Positions 9,178 to 17,697 of a stretch of 45,076 nucleotides of DNA are shown one piece after another (within the stretch, counting starts at the first letter, position 1; every line of letters begins with the position of its first letter). The notes under the pieces were generated by a model. That model was not told the origin of the DNA. It was given only the letters and a program-made list of their open reading frames with translations, and ran no database searches. The DNA is from Holdemanella sp. MSK.7.32 (GTDB taxonomy: Bacteria > Bacillota_I > Bacilli_A > Erysipelotrichales > Erysipelotrichaceae). The stretch spans positions 1-45,076 of the forward strand of contig NZ_JANFYN010000016.1 in assembly GCF_024460475.1 (NCBI RefSeq). The letters run 5' to 3'. Position numbers and translations under genes: made by a program.

Positions 9178-9191
9178 TGAAAACGCTTACC
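9178..9191 (+). promoter_or_regulatory. cre-like site upstream of glgB
   Basis: TGAAAACGCTTACC matches the cre pattern TGNAANCGNWNNCA at every fixed position except the last base. It lies about 70 bases upstream of the glgB start and upstream of a TATAAA-type -10 (around 9133-9138). That placement is seen where CcpA activates rather than represses. Sequence match only. Confidence 0.45.
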
Positions 9192-9198
9192 AATCGTT

Positions 9199-9224
9199 AA
9201 AAAAGATGCAACTAACGCTGCACC
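9199..9224 (-). terminator. Terminator after dusB
   Basis: On the minus strand GGTGCA pairs with TGCATC (one G-U) around an eight-base loop and is followed by six Ts. The dusB stop codon (9212-9214) lies in the loop. Confidence 0.6.
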
Positions 9225-10177
9225 TCCATGAATTGACGTAATATATTTTCTAAATCTTCTAATGTGTTCATTTGTGACATCTCATTTTTAAAGATTCTTG
9301 AACTAGGAAGTCCCTTTAAATACCAGCTAGCCAATCCTCGCATTTCACGAATAGCTACTTTTTCACCTTTTGTATCCGCTAATCCTTTGGCATGATCCAT
9401 ACAAATTTCAATACGATCTTCCATTGAAAATTCATGTTTCTGTCCTGTAATTGAATCCACACATTCTTGAATCAAGAATGGATTACCTACAATTCCACGA
9501 CCTAACATAACCGCATCACATCCTGTTTCATTCATCATACGATGAAAATCTTCTACACTACGGACATCCCCATTCCCGATAACAGGAATAGATACCGCTT
9601 CTTTTACTTGCTTAATATAAGACCAGTCTGCTTTTCCTTCATACATCTGATTACGTGTACGACCATGCACCGCAATAGCACTAACGCCCACACTTTCCAT
9701 AGCCTTCGCCATTTCAACACAATTAATATGATACGTATCAAAACCTAAACGCATCTTTACAGTTACTGGCTTATTTACATTTTGTACAATATTCGATACA
9801 AGTTCTTTCGCATAATCAATATCCTTCATTAAAAAGCTTCCTGCCTGTGCTTTGATAACCTTGTTTACGGGACACCCCATATTAAAGTCAATAATGTCAC
9901 AATCTGTTTGCGTATCCAAATATTTAGCTGCATATACAACCGTATCAATATCATGACCAAATAATTGAAAAGATACTGGATGTTCATTTTCATCAATAGC
10001 ACACATTTGTTTCGTCTTCAATGAATCATAGTATAAAGCTTTATCGCTTACCATTTCATTACAAACTAAACCAGCTCCAAAGCGTTTCGCAATTCTACGA
10101 AATGCGATATTACTAATACCTGCCATTGGTGCAATCACAACCGGATTTTCGATTTCTACATTTCCAATCTTAATCAT
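9212..10177 (-). CDS. dusB: tRNA-dihydrouridine synthase
   Basis: This FMN enzyme of 321 residues reduces uridines in the tRNA D-loop. APMAGISNIAFRRI lies near the N-terminus, and DFNMGCPVNKVIKAQAGS holds the catalytic cysteine (C102). MRLGFD, AIAVHGRTRNQMYEGKADW and GNGDVRS follow in the usual order. I choose ATG 10177 (MIKIGNVEI), which overlaps the hslO stop by eight bases. The hslO-dusB order after ftsH is the same as in many Bacilli. Confidence 0.94.
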   Translation of the reverse strand: MIKIGNVEIENPVVIAPMAGISNIAFRRIAKRFGAGLVCNEMVSDKALYYDSLKTKQMCAIDENEHPVSFQLFGHDIDTVVYAAKYLDTQTDCDIIDFNMGCPVNKVIKAQAGSFLMKDIDYAKELVSNIVQNVNKPVTVKMRLGFDTYHINCVEMAKAMESVGVSAIAVHGRTRNQMYEGKADWSYIKQVKEAVSIPVIGNGDVRSVEDFHRMMNETGCDAVMLGRGIVGNPFLIQECVDSITGQKHEFSMEDRIEICMDHAKGLADTKGEKVAIREMRGLASWYLKGLPSSRIFKNEMSQMNTLEDLENILRQFMEVQR

Positions 10178-11054
10178 GCATCTTACTCGCAATCGCTCTT
10201 AATTCTTCTTCTGTGAAATGATATGTTTCATTACAGAAGTTACATGTGACATCACAACCATGCTCTTTATCTGCCATCTCTAAAACATCTGATTTTTTTA
10301 TAGTTCCCAAAGCTCTAGCCATACGTACTTTTGAACAAGGACAATCATAAGCCACTGGTTGTGTCGTTAAAATCTTGGCATCTTCAAACATGTCATTTGC
10401 CAAATCTTCTAAACTTGAATCATCATATTCTTGAATTAATGTACTCATTGGTTTCAATCCTTCAAGTACGTGTTCACAAATAGAAATGTCTGTTTCTGTC
10501 GCATCCGGAAGCATTTGTAGAATCATAGCACCTGCACTGGCAACACGACCATCTGTTCCTATTAAAACTCCACATGATACAGCTGTTGGTGTTTGTTCAG
10601 ACAAAGTGAAGTAATAGGCAAAATCATCCCCAATTTCACCACTCTGCAACTCAACCGAACCAGAAAAGTTTTCTTCCATACTTAAATCTTTAGTAACTGT
10701 TAAAGTTCCATCTGTACCGACAACAGCTCCTACATTTAATTTTCCTGGGCGAATCAAAACATCCTCTACATGGGGATTTGAAACAAACCCACGAACATTT
10801 CCATTCGCATATGCATCTACCACAATAGAACCAATTGGACCATGTCCGTTGATTGTGATTGACAACATTTCTTCTTCTGATTTCAACATAGCACCCATCA
10901 TACTTGCCACAGATAAAGTTCTTCCTAAAGCTGCACAAGCACATGGATGTAAATCAAAACGATTCTGCGCTTCCTGTACTAAGTCAGTTGTACGCACAAT
11001 ATATAAACGAACATGCTCATTTAAAACAAGAGCTTTTAATAGTTGATCTTTCAT
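10170..11054 (-). CDS. hslO: Redox-regulated chaperone Hsp33
   Basis: This 294-residue holdase protects unfolding proteins during oxidative stress. The zinc/redox switch near the C-terminus is visible as YDCPCSKVRMARAL and VTCNFCNETYHF, giving the four cysteines of the CXC...CXXC site. The N-terminal body contains GRTLSVASMMGAMLK and ITINGHGPIG. ATG 11054 follows GGAGGATAATT. It is cotranscribed with dusB and separated from ftsH by a terminator. A zinc-switch chaperone suits an oxygen-sensitive organism, together with the rubrerythrin at 40516. Confidence 0.95.
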   Translation of the reverse strand: MKDQLLKALVLNEHVRLYIVRTTDLVQEAQNRFDLHPCACAALGRTLSVASMMGAMLKSEEEMLSITINGHGPIGSIVVDAYANGNVRGFVSNPHVEDVLIRPGKLNVGAVVGTDGTLTVTKDLSMEENFSGSVELQSGEIGDDFAYYFTLSEQTPTAVSCGVLIGTDGRVASAGAMILQMLPDATETDISICEHVLEGLKPMSTLIQEYDDSSLEDLANDMFEDAKILTTQPVAYDCPCSKVRMARALGTIKKSDVLEMADKEHGCDVTCNFCNETYHFTEEELRAIASKMHD

Positions 11055-11122
11055 AATTATCCTCCACAATAGAATTCACAAGCACCATTCTACTGAATTC
11101 TTGTATCCATTTCAAGCCAAAC

Positions 11123-11148
11123 TAAAAGCCATCAATCGATGGCTTTTA
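11123..11148 (-). terminator. Terminator after ftsH
   Basis: A perfect inverted repeat TAAAAGCCATC/GATGGCTTTTA encloses a four-base loop just beyond the ftsH stop. In the minus direction the stem ends in a TTTTA run. It separates ftsH from hslO. Confidence 0.78.
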
Positions 11149-11155
11149 TGTGTAA

Positions 11156-13111
11156 TTAATCTTTTTTCTTAGTTAATTCATTGAACGCATCATCCAAATC
11201 CTTTTGATCAACACCAGTTGGAGTCTCTGGAATCTCTGGAACTTGAACTACTTCTTGTTCTGTCTTTTCCTCTTCTTCACTTGTTTCAACATTAGGATCT
11301 GTTAACTGTCCATAATTCATTAAGTTTGTGATTTCTTCATTTGTTAATGTTTCATGTTCATACAAATTGTTCGCAATCAAATCCAACAAATCTTTGTTTT
11401 CAGTTAAGATCTTACGGCAATTTTCATGACACTCATCTACAATCGCACGAACTTCTTTATCAATTTCAGCCGCTACACCTGCAGAATAATCACTACCCTT
11501 TGTATAATCTCTTCCTAAGAAGACATTTCCTTGAGGATCCGCATATTGGATAGGCCCTAAACTAGACATACCATATACACGAACCATATTTTTGGCAATT
11601 TCTGTTAATTTTTCAATATCATTTACAGCACCCGCACTGATTTCACCAAATTGGATCTCTTCAGCTGTACGACCACCAAGTAAACCAGTGATCTGCGCAA
11701 TAAATTCAGATTTTCTATGGAAGTATTTCTCTTCACGAGGTGTCATCAAGTTATATCCACCCGCATCTCCACGAGGAATAATTGTAACTTTCTGAACCAT
11801 ATCTGCATCTTCAAGTTTTAAACCAATAACGGCATGTCCCGCTTCATGGTAAGCCACAAGAATTTTATCTTTTTCTGTATATTTTTTGCTCTTTTTCGCA
11901 GGTCCCATCATAACACGGTCAATAGCTTCATCTAAATCCGTCATTGTAACCTTAGCTTCATTTTTACGAACTGCTAAAATAGCACCTTCATTCAAAACGT
12001 TAGCTAAATCTGCACCAGAGAATCCAGGCGTACGTTTTGCCAAGTTTGCAAGTGAAACATCACTCGCCAATTTCTTGTTACGAGCATGTACCTGTAAAAT
12101 AGCTTCACGCCCCTTAATATCTGGCAAGCTAACAGTAACACGACGATCGAAACGACCACTACGAAGTAAAGCAGGGTCCAATACGTCTGGACGGTTTGTA
12201 GCCGCAATCACAACGATTCCAGCATTATCTGTCATACCATCCATTTCAACCAATAATTGGTTCAATGTTTGTTCACGTTCATCGTTTCCGCCACCCATAC
12301 CAGCTCCACGCTGACGTCCAACGGCATCGATTTCATCAATAAAAATGATACATGGTGCACTCTTTTGTGCTATTTTAAACATATCACGAACACGACTCGC
12401 ACCTGTTCCGACAAACATTTCAACGAAGTCAGAACCTGAAATCGAGAAGAATGGAACATTGGCTTCTCCAGCTACAGCTTTTGCCAATAAAGTCTTACCA
12501 GTTCCTGGAGGACCAACCATCAAGATTCCCTTAGGAATATGTGCTCCCATATCTGTAAATTTCTTTGGCGAACGCAAGTAATCGATAATTTCTTTTACTT
12601 CTTCTTTTTCTTCTTCACAACCCGCAACATCTTTAAAACGAACTTTTACATTCGATTCAACACGAGCTTTCGATTTTGCGAATTCAAAGGCTTTATTATT
12701 GCCTCCACCACCCATTTTAGAAAACATGAAGTAGAAGAATACCGCAATAATCAAGAATGGAATGATTTGAGAAAGAATAGAAATCCATACACTTCCTTGG
12801 TTTGGATCTTCTACTGTTAGCTTTCCACCATTACGTTGCAAATCCTTTTCCAACTTCTCAATATTCTTTTCTGTTCTTGGAACAATAACCTTGTATCCAA
12901 TTGTCTTTGAGTTCTGCTCATAAGTACCTTCCAACTGAATAACAGTGGAACTAATTGTCATAGAACTCTTCTTAAAGTCAACTTCATCTACAATTTTCTC
13001 AAATTGTGTATAATTCATTTGTACAGTACTGCCCTGTGAACTATAAAAAACTAATGATAATACAATTGATAAAATGAAGATGGTTGGTAAATAATTTAAC
13101 CACTTCTTCAT
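11156..13111 (-). CDS. ftsH: ATP-dependent zinc metalloprotease FtsH
   Basis: This 651-residue membrane protease degrades misfolded membrane proteins and short-lived regulators. Two membrane segments lie at about 7-25 and 108-130, enclosing an extracytoplasmic domain. The AAA domain has GPPGTGKT at 200-207, IIFIDEIDAVGRQRG and the SRH ATNRPDVLDPALLR. The protease zinc motif HEAGH is at 422-426. The C-terminal tail is acidic, with EEEEKTEQEVVQVPEIPETP. It follows hpt by ten bases in a tilS-hpt-ftsH operon. Confidence 0.97.
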   Translation of the reverse strand: MKKWLNYLPTIFILSIVLSLVFYSSQGSTVQMNYTQFEKIVDEVDFKKSSMTISSTVIQLEGTYEQNSKTIGYKVIVPRTEKNIEKLEKDLQRNGGKLTVEDPNQGSVWISILSQIIPFLIIAVFFYFMFSKMGGGGNNKAFEFAKSKARVESNVKVRFKDVAGCEEEKEEVKEIIDYLRSPKKFTDMGAHIPKGILMVGPPGTGKTLLAKAVAGEANVPFFSISGSDFVEMFVGTGASRVRDMFKIAQKSAPCIIFIDEIDAVGRQRGAGMGGGNDEREQTLNQLLVEMDGMTDNAGIVVIAATNRPDVLDPALLRSGRFDRRVTVSLPDIKGREAILQVHARNKKLASDVSLANLAKRTPGFSGADLANVLNEGAILAVRKNEAKVTMTDLDEAIDRVMMGPAKKSKKYTEKDKILVAYHEAGHAVIGLKLEDADMVQKVTIIPRGDAGGYNLMTPREEKYFHRKSEFIAQITGLLGGRTAEEIQFGEISAGAVNDIEKLTEIAKNMVRVYGMSSLGPIQYADPQGNVFLGRDYTKGSDYSAGVAAEIDKEVRAIVDECHENCRKILTENKDLLDLIANNLYEHETLTNEEITNLMNYGQLTDPNVETSEEEEKTEQEVVQVPEIPETPTGVDQKDLDDAFNELTKKKD

Positions 13112-13121
13112 AATCTTCCTC

Positions 13122-13664
13122 CTACTGATAAATTTCAGGTTTTAAAACACCAACAAATGGTAAGTTACGATATTTCTGGTTGTAATCCAATCCGTATCCA
13201 ACCACAAATTCATTTGGCACCTCAAAACCAACGTAATCCGCTTCAATTTCACAAACACGACGGCTTGGTTTATCTAACAATGTTACACAACGAACATCTA
13301 GACAACCTTTATTCTTAAACATTTTCTTTACTTCAACTAAAGTTCTACCTGTATCAATAATATCTTCTACAACTAAAATAGAACGATTCTTACAAGATAG
13401 ATCCATATCCTTTAAAATACGAACATCTCCAATAGATTCTGTTCCATCATATGAACTAACGGACATAAAATCTATTTCACATGGAAATTCAAAACGCTTG
13501 ATCAATTCAGCCATAAAAGGAACACTTCCCTTTAACAACCCAACTACGATTGGAGTTTCTCCAGATTCCTTATAATCTTCTTCTATTTGATGTGCTAGTT
13601 CCACACAACGGTTTTCGATTTCTTCTTCACTTAATAAAATTTTTTCAATATCTTGAGCTATCAT
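13122..13664 (-). CDS. hpt: Hypoxanthine phosphoribosyltransferase
   Basis: This 180-residue purine salvage enzyme converts hypoxanthine or guanine with PRPP to IMP or GMP. The PRPP-binding loop is VVEDIIDTGRTL, and VGLLKGSVPFMAELI and FMSVSSYDG match HPRT family segments. AAGGAG precedes the start. It lies between tilS and ftsH, an order conserved in Firmicutes, where HPRT interacts with TilS. Together with the NCS2 permease at 29538 and the purine-type riboswitch at 20863 it makes three purine-linked elements in the window. Confidence 0.95.
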   Translation of the reverse strand: MIAQDIEKILLSEEEIENRCVELAHQIEEDYKESGETPIVVGLLKGSVPFMAELIKRFEFPCEIDFMSVSSYDGTESIGDVRILKDMDLSCKNRSILVVEDIIDTGRTLVEVKKMFKNKGCLDVRCVTLLDKPSRRVCEIEADYVGFEVPNEFVVGYGLDYNQKYRNLPFVGVLKPEIYQ

Positions 13665-13710
13665 ATGGTGTTTTTCTCCTTAAGTTACTTACACATTGTA
13701 ACATAAACAT

Positions 13711-14895
13711 TTAATCTAGACCATTCATTTTAAAATAGAACTGTTGATTTTGTGAATAATGTTCTACATCACATCCAAGGCCGGGTACGAAAATAACTTT
13801 TCCTGCATTATTTTCCACAACCAACCAATATTTTCGGTATATCTTGCAGATTTTTCGATCCACAAAGAAACGATGCACATTCTTATTTCCAAAACGCATC
13901 GAAATTACGTCATTCACTTTAACATGACGCACCACCAAAGGAAAGTCAGATGCCTCCACACTAAAAGACTCAATTGTTTGGCCCTGATTCATAATAGAGA
14001 ATTCTTTATAATCTTTATACTCCAATTCATTCAATGTATAATACACATTCTGTGGTTTTGGCATTAAATACAACTTTTCATTATGCCTTTCCAATAAATG
14101 ATTCTCTATTTCAATCAACACATTTCCCTTTAATTGGACACACAACTCTTCCATGTATTTTCTAGAGAAATGATGGCTCAAAGCCTGAAATAAGAAAGTA
14201 TCTAAATAGAGCCAAGCATCTTCTTGATTCAATAAAGAATCTACATTCCCATTCCAATTCTTTAAAAAATCTTCTATGCCTGCTCTTTTTATTTGCCAAA
14301 AATCATTCTCATTTTGAATCTTTAAAATCCATTCTTCCTTTTCATTACGATCCATCTTTTCGATTTGTGTATGACGAATCACATTACGCGTATAGTGATT
14401 GGTTAAATTCGATTCATCAATTCCAAAAGAAACGCCATTATCATTGCAGTATTGCTGCAATTCACTCTTTGTGAAATTAAGTAAAGGCCGAACGATTTGA
14501 TAGCCATGCCTTACACTCTTTTCTTTTAAGCCATACCAGTCACAAATCATATTTCGATTTTTCTGAAACAAATACGTCTCAATCACATCATCCATCTGAT
14601 GTGCTACATATAATAATTTCGTATCAAATTCATCTGCCACTTCTTCAAAAAAAGCATAACGAACATCTCTTGCCCACGCCTGAAAATTTCCTTTCTCATG
14701 CACCGGATATAAAACACGAACAGGAATATCATATTTTTTACAATATTCCTTCACTATTTTCTCATCCCTATCTGCCGTATCGCGATGTTTATAATTCACA
14801 TGTGCAACGACAATGTCCTTGCCTTGTTTATTCAATTGATCTAATAAAGCCATGCTGTCAGGTCCACCTGAACAGGCTACTACACATTTTGACAT
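13711..14895 (-). CDS. tilS: tRNA(Ile)-lysidine synthase
   Basis: This 394-residue PP-loop ATPase converts C34 of the CAU-anticodon isoleucine tRNA to lysidine. The P-loop SGGPDSMALL is at residues 9-18. VAHVNYKHRDTADRDEKIV, YVAHQMDDVIETYLF and RPLLNF follow, and the protein is shorter than Bacillus TilS. The essential hpt-ftsH genes lie downstream. Its start codon is only six bases after TGCTATAAT (an extended -10, 14902-14907), with no well-spaced Shine-Dalgarno, so an internal leaderless transcript is possible. Confidence 0.93.
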   Translation of the reverse strand: MSKCVVACSGGPDSMALLDQLNKQGKDIVVAHVNYKHRDTADRDEKIVKEYCKKYDIPVRVLYPVHEKGNFQAWARDVRYAFFEEVADEFDTKLLYVAHQMDDVIETYLFQKNRNMICDWYGLKEKSVRHGYQIVRPLLNFTKSELQQYCNDNGVSFGIDESNLTNHYTRNVIRHTQIEKMDRNEKEEWILKIQNENDFWQIKRAGIEDFLKNWNGNVDSLLNQEDAWLYLDTFLFQALSHHFSRKYMEELCVQLKGNVLIEIENHLLERHNEKLYLMPKPQNVYYTLNELEYKDYKEFSIMNQGQTIESFSVEASDFPLVVRHVKVNDVISMRFGNKNVHRFFVDRKICKIYRKYWLVVENNAGKVIFVPGLGCDVEHYSQNQQFYFKMNGLD

Positions 14896-14902
14896 GTTCC
14901 TA

Positions 14903-15451
14903 TTATAGCATCATTTGCATAACACATTTTTTTATTTTATCAAACAAGTGAGAATTCGGATCAATATGCGCCTTCACATCAATCACACGCGCCGAATTGA
15001 TCCATTTCGCATCATTTAAGAATAATACACTCGCCTTATTTAAGCCCTCAATTTCTGGTAAACGCATCAAATGACGCTTTCCCATATGGGATACAGGATC
15101 ATACGCCCTATGATATGCACTACTATTCCCACTCATAGGTACTACAAAAATTTTCCCATTCTTCATTGCCAACACTAAACCAAAATGCTGATAGCCAACC
15201 TCACTTAGATAGGCCAATCCAAAATCTGTAAAGCATATGTCGCCAACTTTCACATACACCTTAGCTTCTAAACTCGAATACATTTGTTTCCTCTGACAAA
15301 AATTCAGTTTAGAAAGCATATAATCATAAACCTCACTTTCATTTAAACCCTCTAACAGTTGTTCTTCAGCAATTCTAGCCTGCGACGTTATTTTCTGTGT
15401 GTACTCCGTCGACTTCTTGTTTTTGTACTTTTGCCATTCATTCGGTTCCAT
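14903..15451 (-). CDS. PemK/MazF-fold-like protein
   Basis: This 182-residue protein has a helical N-terminal extension of about 65 residues. The rest resembles MazF in layout: VKVGDICFTDFG, then YQHFGLVLAMKNGKIFVVPMSG, then KASVLFLNDAKWINSARVID. In this alignment the catalytic Arg and Thr of MazF fall on H89 and S107, so RNase activity is doubtful. No antitoxin gene is adjacent. It is the first gene before tilS-hpt-ftsH with a seven-base gap. A TAGAAT box lies six bases before its ATG and no Shine-Dalgarno is visible. Family assignment is by eye and tentative. Confidence 0.55.
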   Translation of the reverse strand: MEPNEWQKYKNKKSTEYTQKITSQARIAEEQLLEGLNESEVYDYMLSKLNFCQRKQMYSSLEAKVYVKVGDICFTDFGLAYLSEVGYQHFGLVLAMKNGKIFVVPMSGNSSAYHRAYDPVSHMGKRHLMRLPEIEGLNKASVLFLNDAKWINSARVIDVKAHIDPNSHLFDKIKKCVMQMML

Positions 15452-15487
15452 AACCCCATTCTAACAAACCAATGTGAAAACAATATT

Positions 15488-15513
15488 AAAAGTAGGCATT
15501 TTAGCCTACTTTT
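15488..15513 (-). terminator. Terminator of the yitT-tagO operon
   Basis: AAAGTAGGC and GCCTACTTT pair around a six-base loop on the minus strand, followed by TTTAAT. The stem begins inside the last codons of the tagO gene. Confidence 0.82.
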
Positions 15514-16568
15514 TTGAATATTTTTCGCGATTTTCTTTGAATACGATGCCACAAACCAATTAAAGGATGAAATTTTTCACTAATCATTGCCGATTTCTCA
15601 ATAAAGATCTCTACCGCCAACAATATAATGACCATAACTAAAAAGCCGATATTTCGATTGATCATATACGCAAAAGCACTCAATCCAAAAAGCGCTGTTA
15701 AACCACACATGATAATTACAGTATTACGATGTCCAAATTGGCGCATCAACAAGTGATGAATATGACTCTTGTCCGCCTCCATAAATTTCATACCCTTTAA
15801 AGTACGTCTCAAAATAGCGGATAACGTATCAATAATTGGCAGCATCAACAATAAGATAGGCAATGCCAACGTCAAAATCGTACTCGATTTAAATCCAAGC
15901 AATGAAATTGCCGAAATCATGAATCCCAAAAACAACGATCCACAATCTCCCATAAAGATACTAGCTGGATGCGCATTATAAACTAAGAAACCCAATGTTC
16001 CAAAAGCTAAGATAAAGGCAATGCTTAATAAATCCGACCGTCTTTCGATGATAGCGATAGAGCCAATGACCACAAGCACAATAACACTCATACCTCCGGC
16101 AAGACCATCTAGACCGTCAATCAGATTTACCGCATTTGTGATACCGGCCACCCAAATAATCGTAAAGATAAACGAAATAATACCTGTATCAATTTGAATG
16201 CCCAAAGGCAAACGAATAATATCTACTGAAATTCCAAAATAAATCAACACCAAAGCCGCAATAACTTCCAACGTTAGTTTAACCAGTGGCTTAATATCGA
16301 TTAAATCATCAATTAAACCAGTAAAAAACATAATACTGCTTCCAATAACCAAACCTTTGATCTGACGATCCGCCTTCACAAAGATAGCCATCGTTATAAT
16401 GAATGCCAAATAAATCGCTACACCACCAATACGTGAAATCTTTCCATGATGGACCGTACGCTTATTTTCTTTGGCATAGGCCCCACAATAAATAGAATAT
16501 TGCTTCACCAACGGTGTTAGAATCACTGAAATCAAGAATGGTAATAAAATCATTTTATAATCAATCAC
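15501..16568 (-). CDS. tagO: Undecaprenyl-phosphate GlcNAc-1-phosphate transferase (TagO/WecA type)
   Basis: This is a polytopic membrane enzyme of 355 residues. It transfers GlcNAc-1-P from UDP-GlcNAc to undecaprenyl phosphate, starting teichoic acid or other wall glycopolymers. MraY/WecA signatures are present: GLIDDLID (catalytic aspartates), NAVNLIDGLDGLAGG, IFMGDCGSLFLGF and DKSHIHHLLM. I choose GTG 16568 because AAAGGGGG lies nine bases upstream and the GTG overlaps the previous TGA (GTGA), showing translational coupling; ATG 16553 is the alternative. It is last in the seven-gene operon. Confidence 0.88.
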   Translation of the reverse strand: MIDYKMILLPFLISVILTPLVKQYSIYCGAYAKENKRTVHHGKISRIGGVAIYLAFIITMAIFVKADRQIKGLVIGSSIMFFTGLIDDLIDIKPLVKLTLEVIAALVLIYFGISVDIIRLPLGIQIDTGIISFIFTIIWVAGITNAVNLIDGLDGLAGGMSVIVLVVIGSIAIIERRSDLLSIAFILAFGTLGFLVYNAHPASIFMGDCGSLFLGFMISAISLLGFKSSTILTLALPILLLMLPIIDTLSAILRRTLKGMKFMEADKSHIHHLLMRQFGHRNTVIIMCGLTALFGLSAFAYMINRNIGFLVMVIILLAVEIFIEKSAMISEKFHPLIGLWHRIQRKSRKIFKKVG

Positions 16569-17503
16569 GCTGACTTTACCCCCTTTAATGCATCTATCAT
16601 ATCGTATTGTCCTCGTTTTGTACAAAGAACTGGACAAGATATGTTCTTAGAAATGAATTGTGACGGTCCAAAACAATCCGCCAATCCTCCACTCAATTCA
16701 ATTCCATGCATCAAAAAATGTTCTTGTAAAGAAGCAGGAAGGCCATCAAAACAATGTTTTACCCATAATGAAATCTGTGCTGAAACCATCTCGAAGGCCG
16801 GCCACAATAGACTTGACTCAATTTGAATCTGATGAAGAATCTGTCTTGAATCAAAGGCATAACACAACAATAAATTGTTTTTTTGTTGCCAAAAAGCTAG
16901 ACTTGCCATTTCCTTCAAATGCGCCGCATCCATTTTTGTGATAAAACAACCCGTCTTGTTGTAAACAATCCTTTGTATCTGCTCATCAATCTGTGCTCCC
17001 GCATAATAAATTGTCTTTGACACAAACACCTTACCATAAGCACACACATGAATTTCCGTATAAGAATGTCCACTATGCACTAAAAAACAAGAACCTTCTT
17101 CTTGTAAAGCATTTAAGTTTGAAATAAATTCAACCTTACGTACGCCACAATCCAAAAACATTTGCTGCCAAAGTTCTCGTTGTCTTTGCGACAACTGTGT
17201 AGGAACACTCACAAGCACACTCGGTCTTAATAAGCCATCAAAGGCATGTAGTTCGTTTAACCCCTTCTGAACCAAAGGTTCAATTGAATGAAGAATTTGA
17301 CCATGTGATATAGGATATTGAATTTGTATCGTATCCAGATCCTTATATAAATAGGCAAGCGCCTGATCCGATACACCTAATGTTTCTTTTCCTTTTTTTG
17401 CGATTATTGTTTTTAAAACAATTTGTTTCTGTGTAGAAAAATCATAAAACCGTGCAAGATACGCCCCCATATCCAGGGCAATCCACTTATCAAGCAAAGC
17501 CAT
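16565..17503 (-). CDS. Divergent MreB/actin-like protein
   Basis: This 312-residue protein reads as a degenerate MreB/Mbl. LDMGAYLARFY stands where the phosphate-1 loop IDLGTANT would be. RPSVLVSVPTQLSQRQRELWQQMFLDCGVRKVEFI matches the MreB PxVxxxVPxxxT...GAxxVxLI region. HSGHSYTEIHV (143-153) replaces DIGGGTTE, and LSGGLADC replaces the adenosine-binding LTGGGA. The key nucleotide-binding residues are therefore lost or changed. It overlaps tagO by four bases and DUF1146 by 14. A scaffold role in wall synthesis is inferred; ATP binding is doubtful. Confidence 0.6.
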   Translation of the reverse strand: MALLDKWIALDMGAYLARFYDFSTQKQIVLKTIIAKKGKETLGVSDQALAYLYKDLDTIQIQYPISHGQILHSIEPLVQKGLNELHAFDGLLRPSVLVSVPTQLSQRQRELWQQMFLDCGVRKVEFISNLNALQEEGSCFLVHSGHSYTEIHVCAYGKVFVSKTIYYAGAQIDEQIQRIVYNKTGCFITKMDAAHLKEMASLAFWQQKNNLLLCYAFDSRQILHQIQIESSLLWPAFEMVSAQISLWVKHCFDGLPASLQEHFLMHGIELSGGLADCFGPSQFISKNISCPVLCTKRGQYDMIDALKGVKSA

Positions 17504-17696
17504 TATAGATTGTTAATTGTAAAATCGCCTGACTTGAAATGTACGCAAGGCAAAGCGATAAAAGAAACATTAAAATCTGCACTTTCTTAGGATTTTTTAC
17601 ACTACACACCTTTTCAAACTGAATACTTGAAATCGCATAAAAGCTTAAACCAAAACACGCAAAGAATACTAAATAAGAAATTACAGAAGCTGCCAT
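17490..17696 (-). CDS. DUF1146 small membrane protein (YwzB-like)
   Basis: A 68-residue protein with two membrane segments (about residues 5-25 and 41-63) joined by a short basic loop SVKNPKKVQ. Length and pattern match the DUF1146/TIGR02327 family of Firmicutes, typified by B. subtilis YwzB, usually found near atp, murA and mbl/mreB genes. GGAGG precedes the ATG. Here it lies one base after ispE and overlaps the MreB-like gene by 14 bases, which preserves that association. Molecular function is unknown. Confidence 0.75.
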   Translation of the reverse strand: MAASVISYLVFFACFGLSFYAISSIQFEKVCSVKNPKKVQILMFLLSLCLAYISSQAILQLTIYNGFA

Positions 17697-17697
17697 A

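Noticed and set aside
11886..12314. Open frame of 142 codons on the plus strand opposite ftsH
   Set aside because: Antisense of the conserved AAA domain of FtsH; composition typical of a complement frame.
13669..13710. Regulatory element between tilS and hpt
   Set aside because: The gap is under 50 bases and contains only the hpt ribosome site; no hairpin or repeat stands out.
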